Shown piece by piece: positions 25,254 to 34,400 of a stretch of DNA of 64,000 bases. Every line of letters starts with the position of its first letter. Within the stretch, counting starts at the first letter, position 1. Made by a program: the position numbers and the translations under genes. Origin of the DNA: Mycobacterium sp. 852002-51163_SCH5372311 (GTDB lineage Bacteria; Actinomycetota; Actinomycetes; Mycobacteriales; Mycobacteriaceae). The DNA lies in assembly GCF_001667115.1 (NCBI RefSeq), contig NZ_LZIJ01000079.1:62001-126000 (forward strand), read 5' to 3'. The notes beneath the pieces were generated by a model. It had not been told where the DNA came from and searched no databases. It worked only from the letters and a program-made list of their open reading frames with translations.

Positions 25254-25581
25254 GCCTGCCTACCCCCGTCGATGCCAATCCCGATGCCGGCGACGAACGT
25301 GTCGTCATCGCACAGCATAACGATCACCGCGGCCGCCGCAGTGGAATCCGGCCTGCCGGCGCTGGCAGGCGGCGGCGCAGTCAGCGCCATCGATATCAGG
25401 CTAGGGCACAACGGCCCGGTCGCGAACGCGCAGAAGAATTTGCCTGCAACAGAAGGCTTTTCACGGTTCCTTGCGAATCTCGCCAATCAGCGACGCTACG
25501 CATTTTCAACCACCAACCCAGCCGGTGGTACGGCCGCGATCCTCAATTCGGTTGCTACCAATAGCCGAAAGGCGCATAACA
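25254..25581. other. Divergent intergenic region, no gene seen
   Basis: Lies between the hydrolase gene start (25253) and the VOC gene start (25582). An antisense open frame continues into it without a recognisable product. It should hold both promoters; I find no clear operator. Confidence 0.45.
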
Positions 25582-26454
25582 ATGACTAACACAAGCGAGC
25601 AGTTGCCTGAGCCCAGCCCTTCCTCCGCGGTAAGCAAGGGAGGGGGCCCGCAATTCGCCTCCATCCACGTCTACGTGCAGCCGCGTCAGGCGGACCCGTT
25701 CATCAACAGCTGGATCGCCACCTTCGGCGGCCGCGTCAATCCCATGGGCATTGTCACGGTCACACCCACGCCCAGCCTGATCAACTCGGAGGTCATCCTC
25801 TCACCGGTCGGGACTCTGTCGGTGTTCGAGTTCATCGGACCGATGCCCTACCCGTTCGGCAACGAACGCGTCGGCTGGCGGGTCGCTGACCTCGACGCTG
25901 CCGTCCACGAAGCCCGCACCAACGGCGCGGCGATCCTGGTCGCACCGTTCGGGGACCCGGTCGGGCGACACGCCATCGTCCAGCTACCGGGGGCCATCAC
26001 CGTGCAGCTGTATCGAGTAGGCCTACCGCTGCCGTGGGGCCCGCTGGAGACGATTCCCGATAGTCGGATATATCTCTCACCAGACACCGTCGACGCGTTC
26101 TTGCACGCCTACCTGCCAATAACGGCAGGCCAGGTAGCCGCCGACGATGCTGAGGCGGACGGCGCCGCAATCGGCAAGCCAGGCAGCATATTTCGACAAA
26201 TCCGGATCACCTCGCCGATCGGCAACACCGTGGTCTTGGTGACCGATGGGCACCTGCCCTATCCTTTTGGGCGCGAGATCGCCGGCTACAGCGTGGCCGA
26301 TCTGAATGCCACCCTCGTCAAGGCCAAATCGGCCGGCGTGGCGGTGCTGGCAGCTCCGATTCGCGTGGGCGGGACTCACAGTGCGGTGTTGCAGTTCCCG
26401 GGCGGCTATATCGCCGAAGTTCACGCGTCGGACGCCGCAGACAACGGTCCCTGA
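25582..26454 (+). CDS. VOC/glyoxalase-like two-domain protein (290 aa)
   Basis: Two tandem vicinal-oxygen-chelate-like modules. Each has an opening strand (QFASIHVYVQPRQADPFINS; FRQIRITSPIGNTVVLVTD) and a YPFGxE(R/I)xGxxVADL block near its end (about 95-110 and 233-250), so it arose by internal duplication. Terminal strands AIVQLPGAITVQLYRV and SAVLQFPGGYIAEVHA match glyoxalase folds. The metal ligands are not obvious. The ATG at 25582 is preferred over the longer open frame. Function unknown. Confidence 0.75.
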   Translation: MTNTSEQLPEPSPSSAVSKGGGPQFASIHVYVQPRQADPFINSWIATFGGRVNPMGIVTVTPTPSLINSEVILSPVGTLSVFEFIGPMPYPFGNERVGWRVADLDAAVHEARTNGAAILVAPFGDPVGRHAIVQLPGAITVQLYRVGLPLPWGPLETIPDSRIYLSPDTVDAFLHAYLPITAGQVAADDAEADGAAIGKPGSIFRQIRITSPIGNTVVLVTDGHLPYPFGREIAGYSVADLNATLVKAKSAGVAVLAAPIRVGGTHSAVLQFPGGYIAEVHASDAADNGP

Positions 26455-26530
26455 CCAAGGCTTGCCCCGGACATCGATCTGTGCTCGGTTGCACGCAAAG
26501 GTCGGCGTTGTCAGCGGAATTGGATCTGAG

Positions 26531-26992
26531 TCACTGGTTAGCTCCGCCGCTTTGCGCGGGCGGATCGGCCAATATGCCTTGTAGCAGACCGGTGGCTTGA
26601 CCCACCTCGATCAGATAGCCGTCCGGATCGCGCAGATAGCAGCGCAGCTCGGCCTTACGGTCGATGGGTGGAGTCAGAAATCGCGCGCCTTTGGCGCTCC
26701 ACTGCTCATAACAGGCCGCGATGTCAGCGACGCGAAGGTTCAAAAAACTCGAGACCGTGCTCGGGTCTCCTGGAGGTTCCAGCGTGACGTCGGGCTTGTC
26801 CGGGGTCGGCCCGCCGCCCGGGTTCATGATCAGCCAGCTGTTCGCCAGCTTGACGATGCACGGGTTCTCCTCCAGCACCACCTGCCCGCCGAGAACCTCG
26901 GTGTAGAAGCGTCGTGCGCGGGCAATGTCGCGCACCGTCAAGAAATGTGTCACGAGCATCCCCTCTTCCGGGGCCGGCAAATCGGTTGTCAC
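26531..26992 (-). CDS. VOC family (glyoxalase/bleomycin-resistance-like) protein (153 aa)
   Basis: Single VOC unit. It opens with VTHFLTVRDIARARRFYTEV and closes with RCYLRDPDGYLIEVGQATG, the standard ends of the fold with Glu as last metal ligand. The GTG at 26992 has a GAGGAGAA ribosome site and is preferred to the upstream ATG, which would add Arg-rich sequence. It is alone on the minus strand. Candidate roles are lactoylglutathione-type lyase, dioxygenase or drug-binding protein; the sequence does not decide. Confidence 0.85.
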   Translation of the reverse strand: MTTDLPAPEEGMLVTHFLTVRDIARARRFYTEVLGGQVVLEENPCIVKLANSWLIMNPGGGPTPDKPDVTLEPPGDPSTVSSFLNLRVADIAACYEQWSAKGARFLTPPIDRKAELRCYLRDPDGYLIEVGQATGLLQGILADPPAQSGGANQ

Positions 26993-27214
26993 CGTTGTTC
27001 TCCTCGACCGCGTTGTCCGACGACCACCGCCGGGCTGCAACACCAGTGCAGCATCACGGTCGCCATGTCGCAGCACTTTGCGTGCCAACGCTCGAAGTGT
27101 GGTCGGCGCACCGATTCGACCGGAATGTGCATCGCCTCGACACCGGCGTACTGTCCTTGATTGCTTGCAGACCGATTGATAGCACTGCCCTCGGGCCGGC
27201 GGCCTCTGGCAGCC

Positions 27215-27736
27215 CTACGCCCTGCGCCACCGGGCGCACAAGAAGTCGCGGTTCACTCCGGACTCGATCAGCTTCCATGCCGAGGTAGTGGGAAGCAGCC
27301 GACCACCGCTACCCAGCGTGCGCGGGGCATAGGTGACAATCAGCTCGTCGACTAACCCCGCGTCGACGAATTGCGCCGCAGCGTCACCGCCACCCACCAC
27401 CCAAATGTCCTGGTAGCCAGCCACCGCCATCAGTTGTGGGTGCAACTCGGCTACGTCGCCGCTGAATGTGTGGACCCGATGGCCCGAGGCCACGATCTGT
27501 GGGCGGTGGGTCAACACCCAGGTCGGCTGCGAATAGGGCCATCCGCCGGATTGTTGGTTCGCCATCCACTCGTAGGTTTTGGCCCCCATCACCACCGCAC
27601 CCACCGAACGGCTGAACGCTGCATAACCAAAGGGACCCGCGGGCTCTAACTCGCACGAGACCAACCAATCCATGCTGCCGCGGTCATCGACGATATATCC
27701 GTCCAGGCTGGACGCGGTGAAGTAAATGGTCGGCAT
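27215..27736 (-). CDS. RibD C-terminal domain / dihydrofolate-reductase-like protein (173 aa)
   Basis: Member of the RibD-C/DHFR superfamily. The N-terminus IYFTASSLDGYIVDDRGSMD is the nucleotide-binding strand-loop; IWVVGGGDAAAQFVDAGLVD is the C-terminal glycine-rich cofactor loop. It uses NADPH, probably as a stand-alone reductase. A second, diverged member is at 30739-31305. Neighbours give no pathway clue. Confidence 0.87.
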   Translation of the reverse strand: MPTIYFTASSLDGYIVDDRGSMDWLVSCELEPAGPFGYAAFSRSVGAVVMGAKTYEWMANQQSGGWPYSQPTWVLTHRPQIVASGHRVHTFSGDVAELHPQLMAVAGYQDIWVVGGGDAAAQFVDAGLVDELIVTYAPRTLGSGGRLLPTTSAWKLIESGVNRDFLCARWRRA

Positions 27737-27829
27737 CTACACTCCTGCAGGGCGACGATTGAACGGGGCAAGTTACGCCGTTGCGCGTTCGAGGATTGCA
27801 CGGTTGATGCCGCTGACGCGGGTGTGCGG

Positions 27830-28015
27830 TTAGGGCGATGCACCGAGTCGGTCGTAGAGCTGGTCACGGGTGAGCCCGAACCTTCCGAGCAAATCATCGT
27901 CTCGTGTCAGGTCGATGGGGTCAGGCAACGCCGATTTAGCCTCTTCGACTCGTGCGGGCGGCGCTCCCACTTTGCGCATCTCGTCCAAAGCAACGTCGCG
28001 CGGACATGATGTCAT
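27830..28015 (-). CDS. Small conserved-looking hypothetical protein (61 aa)
   Basis: Short acidic protein ending in RDDDLLGRFGLTRDQLYDRL. No membrane segment and no recognised domain. The frame extends upstream to an ATG at 28126 that would overlap the PIG-L gene, but the added part is Arg/Pro-rich, so the ATG at 28015 is preferred. Possibly co-transcribed with the PIG-L gene upstream. Function unknown. Confidence 0.5.
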   Translation of the reverse strand: MTSCPRDVALDEMRKVGAPPARVEEAKSALPDPIDLTRDDDLLGRFGLTRDQLYDRLGASP

Positions 28016-28122
28016 GGCGGCCAGCCTAGCGCGGTCAGCGCAACCGCGGCGACCAGGTTGCCAGCACAATCGGAAGGCCGGACCCCGTGACTTCGCGAGC
28101 GGCTGAGGTGGGGCGGGCTTTG

Positions 28123-28848
28123 TCAAAGATGGACGATCTCGAACGCCGCTGCCAAATCGGTGCCCAGTCGTTGTCCGGCGTGCTGTGCCATGTCACGCAG
28201 CATCGGCATGGGGTCTGAATCGGCGCCTAGCGCGGCGAGATAGCCGCGGTGCTCGGCCAACGAAGCCATCCCCGTCTGGAAGGTGTCGGTGACGTCGACG
28301 GCGTGGGTGGCGTGCGGCGAGCCGCCGATCGCGACCATCGTTACACCACCCCAGGCGAGCAAACCCTGATCGGCCAGCTCAGGGAAGATCCACCGGTTGC
28401 CCGCGTCGCGGGCGGCATCAATCGCCGCCACACCGACCGCGCGGTGATCTGCCATATTCCACCCGCCTGTTGGCCAGTGGTCGTGATGATTAAGCGTCAA
28501 GACCAGCTCAGGGCGGTAACGCCGGATCGCTGCGGCGATATCTCGCCGCAGCGCAAGGCTATACATGATGGTGCCGTCCGGATAGTCGAGGAAATCGACA
28601 TGCTCGACGCCGACCACGGCCGCCGCGGCCCGCTGCTCGGCCTCGCGCTGCGGGCCAGTCTGCTCGGGGGGAAGATCGTCGATGCCAGCTTCCCCGCGAC
28701 TCGCCAGCAGATAGGCGACCTGCTTACCCTGCGCAGTGAACCCAGCGACGGCCGCCGCCAGACCGTACTCGACGTCGTCAGGGTGGGCGACCACCGCTAG
28801 CGCGCGCCGCCAATCCTGCGGAAAGTGCTCTAACGGCGAGCTGTTCAC
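28123..28848 (-). CDS. PIG-L (LmbE-like) family deacetylase (241 aa)
   Basis: Zinc-dependent N-acetylglucosaminyl-type deacetylase. The metal motif AHPDDVEYG (His22, Asp24, Asp25) is at the N-terminus, with RGEAGID and LTLNHHDHWPTGGWNMADHR supplying the other ligands. The family includes MshB of mycothiol synthesis and mycothiol-conjugate amidase Mca; this one is shorter than either and lacks their C-terminal parts. Substrate undetermined. Confidence 0.88.
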   Translation of the reverse strand: MNSSPLEHFPQDWRRALAVVAHPDDVEYGLAAAVAGFTAQGKQVAYLLASRGEAGIDDLPPEQTGPQREAEQRAAAAVVGVEHVDFLDYPDGTIMYSLALRRDIAAAIRRYRPELVLTLNHHDHWPTGGWNMADHRAVGVAAIDAARDAGNRWIFPELADQGLLAWGGVTMVAIGGSPHATHAVDVTDTFQTGMASLAEHRGYLAALGADSDPMPMLRDMAQHAGQRLGTDLAAAFEIVHL

Positions 28849-28967
28849 AAGCGATCACCCTCACCGAATGTCCATGAAGTCCTTGCGGGCGCGCTGCCGA
28901 CCTCGAGCAGGGCAGACCAGTTCCACGTTGCCATATTCACCGCGCGTCCACCGTTGTTGTAGTTGAG

Positions 28968-29495
28968 CTAAGTGGCGACGAGGCCGAGGAGCTCGTCCAC
29001 CGACCACTGATCGTCGGCGTGCACGCCGTACTTGCGAGCGAGCACGGTTCCATCGGGGGCGATGAGGAAGTCTGCCGGCCTGCCTAAGTGATCCTCGCCG
29101 ATTCCGAGTGGGCCGGCCAGCGATCGACTGCGTAGCAGCCCGCGGACGGCGCCACGCATCGCGCCGGGATGCAGCACCGCGCCAATCGATGACTCCACAC
29201 CAAATTCCTTGTACAGCTTACGATCTGGGTCAGCGACCACCGCGAAGGGCAAGTCGGACTGGTAGCGGCGGAGCGCATCGGGGGCAGAGTGGAAGACCAC
29301 GATTTCGGTGACTCCGGCTTCGGTGATCTCGCTGCTGCGGCGGGCCATCTCGCGAAGATGAAGGCTGCAAATGGGGCAGCCGGCGAACCGTCGAAATTGA
29401 AGGTGCACGGTTTCATTCGGTGCCGGAAACGCGATCTCCGCGCCACCGATCGTCGTGAGTGTCCGCGGGTCGACCTTGTCGCCGGCCTTCAGCAT
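28968..29495 (-). CDS. AhpC/TSA-type peroxiredoxin-like protein (175 aa)
   Basis: Thioredoxin-fold peroxiredoxin-like protein. The active-site motif is AGC40-P-I-C43 in RRFAGCPICSLHLREM, and FAVVADPDRKLYKEFGV is the downstream conserved block. A CxxC rather than a single peroxidatic Cys suggests a reductase or atypical peroxiredoxin. It is divergent from a TetR gene, with two matching operator-like repeats between them, so it is probably the repressor's target. Confidence 0.87.
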   Translation of the reverse strand: MLKAGDKVDPRTLTTIGGAEIAFPAPNETVHLQFRRFAGCPICSLHLREMARRSSEITEAGVTEIVVFHSAPDALRRYQSDLPFAVVADPDRKLYKEFGVESSIGAVLHPGAMRGAVRGLLRSRSLAGPLGIGEDHLGRPADFLIAPDGTVLARKYGVHADDQWSVDELLGLVAT

Positions 29496-29509
29496 CGCGG
29501 GACCTCCAT

Positions 29510-29531
29510 TATTGAGTGAAACGACTCCAAA
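29510..29531. promoter_or_regulatory. Operator-like repeat 1 in divergent AhpC/TetR region
   Basis: A 22-base element that reads TATTGAGT, GAAACG, ACTCCAAA; GAGT and ACTC form inverted arms. It lies just upstream of the AhpC-like start at 29495. A second copy sits 35 bases on. Confidence 0.6.
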
Positions 29532-29544
29532 CCCTTAATCGCAG

Positions 29545-29566
29545 TATTGAGTAAAATGACTCCAAA
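29545..29566. promoter_or_regulatory. Operator-like repeat 2, reaching the TetR start codon
   Basis: Direct copy of the element at 29510-29531 with two changes in its spacer (AAAATG for GAAACG). It ends on the first base of the TetR ATG at 29566, well placed for autorepression. Confidence 0.6.
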
Positions 29567-30240
29567 TGTCAAGCTCACCCGTTGCCGACGCGCGTGGCCC
29601 GGGGCGCCCGGCACAGTTCGATCGTGACCAGGCGCTCGACGGTCTGCTGATGTTGATCTGGCGGAAGGGCTACGACGCGGCCACGCAAGAGGAGATGCTA
29701 GCCGCGACCGGCCTCTCGTCGTCGACGCTCTACCGATCCTTTGGCAACAAGGCAGACATCCTAGGGGTCGTTCTGCAGCGCTATCTCACTTCCACGAACG
29801 CGATGCTCGCCCCGCTCGAAAACGGCCGCGCGGGCACCGCGGATGTGCACGCGTTCCTCAACCACATCCGCGCGCAGCTCGACGGCCCAATGAGCACCGC
29901 CGGATGTCTCGTGGTGGACACCATGCAAGACCCGATAAATCAGGACCCACGAATCAAGCGCCTTACCGATAGCCACATGGACCGGATGCGTCGGGGCCTT
30001 ACCGCAGCGCTGCAACGCGCCGCAGATGCCGGCGAGCTTGCGCCGTCCGCAGCGTCGACATTGGCCGACGCTCTGCGGGCCGGCGTCTTCGGCGTGCTGG
30101 TCCGGGCCCGAGCCGGCGACATCGAGGACGCAATCACATTGCTCAGGGGCGTGCGCTCGCTGCTACCAAAACAGGGGCGCTACGTTTCCGGCTCACGTGT
30201 CACAAACGACATCGAGATGACACGGCAAACCGGAAAATGA
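29566..30240 (+). CDS. TetR family transcriptional regulator (224 aa)
   Basis: TetR repressor. The helix-turn-helix lies at about residues 30-65 (EEMLAATGLSSSTLYRSFGNKADI), after the common PGRPAQFDRDQALDGLL leader. The C-terminal part (LDGPMSTAGCLVVDTMQDP) resembles AcrR-type members that sense oxidants or quaternary compounds; a Cys in that helix could be redox-active. It is divergent from the peroxiredoxin-like gene, suggesting control of oxidative or thiol stress. Confidence 0.88.
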   Translation: MSSSPVADARGPGRPAQFDRDQALDGLLMLIWRKGYDAATQEEMLAATGLSSSTLYRSFGNKADILGVVLQRYLTSTNAMLAPLENGRAGTADVHAFLNHIRAQLDGPMSTAGCLVVDTMQDPINQDPRIKRLTDSHMDRMRRGLTAALQRAADAGELAPSAASTLADALRAGVFGVLVRARAGDIEDAITLLRGVRSLLPKQGRYVSGSRVTNDIEMTRQTGK

Positions 30241-30738
30241 CACGCGGAGTGAAGAACATACACACCACGACACCTGCCGCTGCTGCGGAAGAGGCTGTCT
30301 CCGTATGCATTCCGTCACAGTGACGCCTGTGCGTCTGATCGCCCGACGCTGGGCATCACCGTACTGACGCAGTAGTCGCACGCCGATATCTACACCGTTG
30401 GCCTGGGCTGGCGGCGGTGGCGCGATTCCGAAGAGCACTACACCCGTCGCAACATCCGGGACTACTGCAGGCCCTCCTCGACGCTGGCGTGTATCGCCAC
30501 GGCGTCCCCGTGGAGGCAATGGCACAACTGGGGATATTACCCAAATCGGCATCGCGCTCGCCGAAGCGCCCAAGCGAACGCGCAGACAGATCCGACACGA
30601 GCTGACGACTGCAATGCACCCGCTCATGGCAGGCCAACGCCGACCCACTCCGAAGGCGAAACGAAGCCCAGCCACCGAAGCAGGCACCACCTGGGCGAGA
30701 TACGTTCAGCGGTAGGAAAGTTCGGACTCCGGACCCGA
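30241..30738. other. Gap with no intact gene, possibly degenerate coding DNA
   Basis: No complete gene is convincing. On the plus strand two overlapping frames give fragments such as HPGLLQALLDAGVYRHGVPV and IGIALAEAPKRTRRQIRHEL, which would join if one base were inserted or deleted, as in a frameshifted old gene. I do not recognise the parent. The left end may hold the TetR terminator. Confidence 0.35.
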
Positions 30739-31305
30739 TCAGTCGCGTTTCGTCTCGTAGCGCAGCAGGACCGTGCCGCCCGGGAAGGTGCGATTCTCCA
30801 ACAGTCGCAGCGAGATCCATGACGGCAGGGTCGGGAAGAACGGGGTGCCGCCGCCCACGGCGGTGGGCGTGACCACGATCCGGTATTCGTCCACCAGTCC
30901 GGCCTGCACGATCGGTGCGGCCAGCGTCGCGCCGGCCACCTCCAGCCTGCCGTCGGTTTCGGCTTTCAGCTTCGTCACCACCTTGACAGGCTCGCCACGT
31001 TCCAGGCGGGAGTTCCAGCCGACGGACTCCAGGGTGCGCGAGAACACGACCTTGGGCATGTCGCGCCAAATGCGGGCGAAGTCAACGATCAAAGGGGTGG
31101 CATCCGGCGCCTTGTCGGCGGTCGGCCAGTACGCGGACATCAGTTCGTAGAGCCGCCGGCCGTAGAACGCAAGGGCGGTCTCCCGCTCGAAGTCGTTCCA
31201 GTACTGGTGCAGTTCTTCGCTCGGATCGGCCCAGTCAATGTTGCGTCGTGCGTCGGCGATGTACCCGTCCACCGACACGTTGAAGCCATAGATCAGTTTG
31301 CCCAT
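30739..31305 (-). CDS. RibD C-terminal domain / dihydrofolate-reductase-like protein (188 aa)
   Basis: Second RibD-C/DHFR-like reductase of the window. It opens with LIYGFNVSVDGYIADARRNI and ends with VVTPTAVGGGTPFFPTLP, matching the family cofactor loop and last strands. It is only moderately similar to the one at 27215. The start at 31305 is 61 bases from a perfect 16-bp palindrome, a likely regulator site. Role unknown; some homologues reduce pyrimidine or toxoflavin-type compounds. Confidence 0.87.
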   Translation of the reverse strand: MGKLIYGFNVSVDGYIADARRNIDWADPSEELHQYWNDFERETALAFYGRRLYELMSAYWPTADKAPDATPLIVDFARIWRDMPKVVFSRTLESVGWNSRLERGEPVKVVTKLKAETDGRLEVAGATLAAPIVQAGLVDEYRIVVTPTAVGGGTPFFPTLPSWISLRLLENRTFPGGTVLLRYETKRD

Positions 31306-31366
31306 GCAGATCAGACTTCACCGGAGGGCAAAACTCATCGCGACGCCACACGAGAGATTGTTCAAA

Positions 31367-31382
31367 ATGTCCAATTGGACAT
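31367..31382. promoter_or_regulatory. Perfect 16-bp palindrome between RibD-like gene and dnaB end
   Basis: The sequence ATGTCCAATTGGACAT is fully self-complementary. A half-site TTGGACA recurs nearby at about 31404. It is 62 bases upstream of the RibD-like start codon, in the promoter zone, so an operator is more likely than a terminator. Confidence 0.55.
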
Positions 31383-31384
31383 CG

Positions 31385-31393
31385 TGTGGACAA
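31385..31393 (-). promoter_or_regulatory. DnaA-box-like 9-mer downstream of dnaB
   Basis: Exact match, on the minus strand, to the mycobacterial DnaA box TTGTCCACA. It is 51 bases beyond the dnaB stop codon. Confidence 0.4.
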
Positions 31394-31443
31394 TTCAGAC
31401 GAGAATTGGACACGCAGGTTGAGGACCTAGAACTACCAGGCAA

Positions 31444-34400
31444 TCACCTGGCCATGTTGGCGAATCGCGACAAGTGCAGTTGGTGCGCGACGGTCACCGT
31501 CCTGGTCGGACCGTTACGGTGTTTGGCCAGAATCAAATCCGCTTCTCCCCCGCGCGGATCGTCGCGATCGAACGCGTCGGGCCGATGGAGAAGAATCACG
31601 ACGTCAGCATCTTGTTCCAGCGAGTTGTGTACTGAGATTCCTTGTGCCACAAAGTTATTGGTGCCGGGCACAGTGCCATCGTAGACGTCTTGCTCACCAA
31701 GGCTGGCGATCTCAACAACCGTATCCCAATACACGTCGCTAGTGGAGAGCGCATGAATGTCGCCATCGTCCAATAAAGCCGCCGCACGATGCAGTCTCGC
31801 CCGGCTGGGTGAGTGCTTCCACATCGTCGACCCACAGAACTGGGTGTTCATGGCAGCAGCGAACTGCCGGTGCGTTATCCGCCTGCTGGACAGCAGCTCG
31901 CGGACCTGCGCCCAAACCTCTTTCGGCACCGTGTCCTGATTTGTATTCCGCACCACATATTCGAGGCGAGTCAACACCTCCTGCGCCGCTGCTCCTCTCG
32001 CGCCGTGCACCCCGACGTGATTAAGGAACCTGGCTTGATTTTCCGCCCCGTAAATGTATAAGTGCCAGCACTCGCGGTAGCCGAGTTTCTGCGCGCGCTT
32101 GATCCTCGTGAAGACGCCCACCCGGAGGAGCAGTTGAGCGACGTCATCGACAAGTCGACGGCTGGTCGATGCGTAGTAAATCTGGCCCTGGCCAGCCGTC
32201 GCATCCCAGCGCACAGACCCATCCGTGGCCCACAGATGACGCAGGAATAGCGCCACCTGATCGTTAGGAGCGCGGAATATGGCCTCCGGCACGAATTTTT
32301 CGTGACTCCGCTTCCCGAACAGGCCGAGGCTGTCTAGCCAAGCCGCAATTGGGTTGCGACGACCGCGCGCCACCCGCTCTGGTGCCGGCATCCGCAGCGT
32401 GGTCACTCGGGCCGCGGGGTATTCGTCCCGCACCGCTTTCACACCGAAGTGCGCGGCTGAAATCGTCACCGCGACCAGATTCGCTTCGTCGATCGACGCG
32501 TAGCGGATCGGCTGGTTCTTCACACACGAACCGTCACCGATCATGTGGGCCAGCAGAATCAGCTCGGACTCGTCCATCCGCTGAGTGTCGACGGGCTCGG
32601 GAACCCGTCGGGGCACCGCGATACGATCACCAATCTTCAGCTGCTCCAAGGGAGTCCAACCCTCGAGCTTCATAAATGGATGGTTAGCCGTTGCCTCGAC
32701 CTCCCGCCCCGAGGCCAGCCGCAGCCGGAACACCTCTTTGCGGCCACTCGGAAACACATTGGTCATCGGCCGGGCGACCATGCGCAGCCGCTCGTCGAGC
32801 GACCACACCAGGGGGCGTTCGCCGGTCTGCATCAGCTCGCCAAATGTGACCTCAGTTCCGGTGTCGGCGCGCAGGATTCGCGTGGCAGCGGTCAGACACC
32901 CCGACTCGCGAAGGTCGGCCAGCATCGGCTTCTTGTCGGTGCGCTGCTCGGGCCCACGATTCAGCTGGCTGATCGCGACCACGGGAACCTCCAGCTCCTT
33001 CGCTAAAAGCTTGAGATGCCTGGAAAACTCGGAAACCTCCACCTGTCGCGACTCATACCTCTTGCCCGAGGTCATGAGCTGCATGTAATCCACCACCACC
33101 AGCCTGAGGTCGGCCTTCTGCCGTAGCCGCCGGGCCTTGGCCCGGACCTCCATCATGGTGAGGTTGGGCGAATCGTCGATATACAGTGGCGCCTCGCTGA
33201 TTTCGCTCATCCGCCGCGCCAGCCGAGTCCAGTCGTCATCGTTCATCCGGCCCGAACGCATATCGGAGAGCTTGATTTTCGCTTCCGCTGAAAGCAGCCG
33301 CATCACGATTTCGGACTTGCTCATCTCCAGCGAGAAGATGACGCTCGCCATGCGGTGCTTGATCGAACACGACCGCATGAAATCCAAGCCCAGGGTGGAG
33401 TTGTGGGTCGGAACCATCCCGTGGCCCGCCAGGTACAGATGGTCGATGTTGTCCACTTGGACGCAGCGCACTGCCACGCTGGGCACTCGACGCACCGAAT
33501 CGACCTGCAGCACCGGAGTCAATACGGCAGTCTGCCGCTGGGCGTAATGCGCGGTCGACCCGGCTGCGTTGATGGTGTCCAAGCCACAACGCAACTGATC
33601 CGACGTCCGGATGCCGTAGCTCGTCGGCCACTGATGCGCCGCGTCGGCGACAATGACTGTGCCGTCTGAGAACTCGATCTCGTAGCACGGCCGTCCAAGC
33701 ATCACCTCGGTCGCTGCCACCACCCGCGTCGGCTTCCCGTCGGCGCCGAGCAACTCATCTCCGACACTGACGTCGCCCATCGGCGTCCAGCCGGTCGGCG
33801 TCGGCAGCGCCGTATCCAGCGCAAGCGCCTTCCCCACACCGGGACGGGCCGCGACGATGACCATCTGCCCTGGATGCAGACCGTTGGTCACCTCGTCGAG
33901 TTCGGTGAAACCCGTCGGCACACCGCGCGCCAAGCCGCCGTTGGACGCGATGGCGTCGATCTCGTCCATCGTCGGCTGCAGCAGATCCTCGAGCGGCACG
34001 AAGTCCTCGGACAGCCGACGATCGGCGACGTCGTAGATTTCGGCCTGTGCGCGGTCGACCACCTCGGCCACATCGGCGCCCTCGGCACCGGCGTAGCCGT
34101 ACTGCACGACCCGTGTCCCGGCTTCCACCAGGCGGCGCAGCAGCGCCTTCTCCGCGACGATGCCCGCGTAGTAGCCCGCGTTCGCGGCCGTCGGCACCGT
34201 CGAAATGAGCGTGTGCAGATACGGCGCACCGCCGATACGGCGCAGCAACCCACGCCGGTCCAGCTCGGCCGCTACCGTCACCGCGTCGGCCGGCTCACCC
34301 CGCCCGTACAAGTCGAGGATGGCGTCGTAGACGTTCTGGTGTGCCGGGCGGTAGAAGTCGCCGGGCCGAAGCCGTTCCAGCACATCGGCGATCGCATCCT

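Noticed and set aside
24177-25589. Plus-strand open frame of 470 codons over the alpha/beta hydrolase
   Set aside because: Arg/His/Gln-rich antisense translation with no domain; the minus-strand gene has all catalytic motifs.
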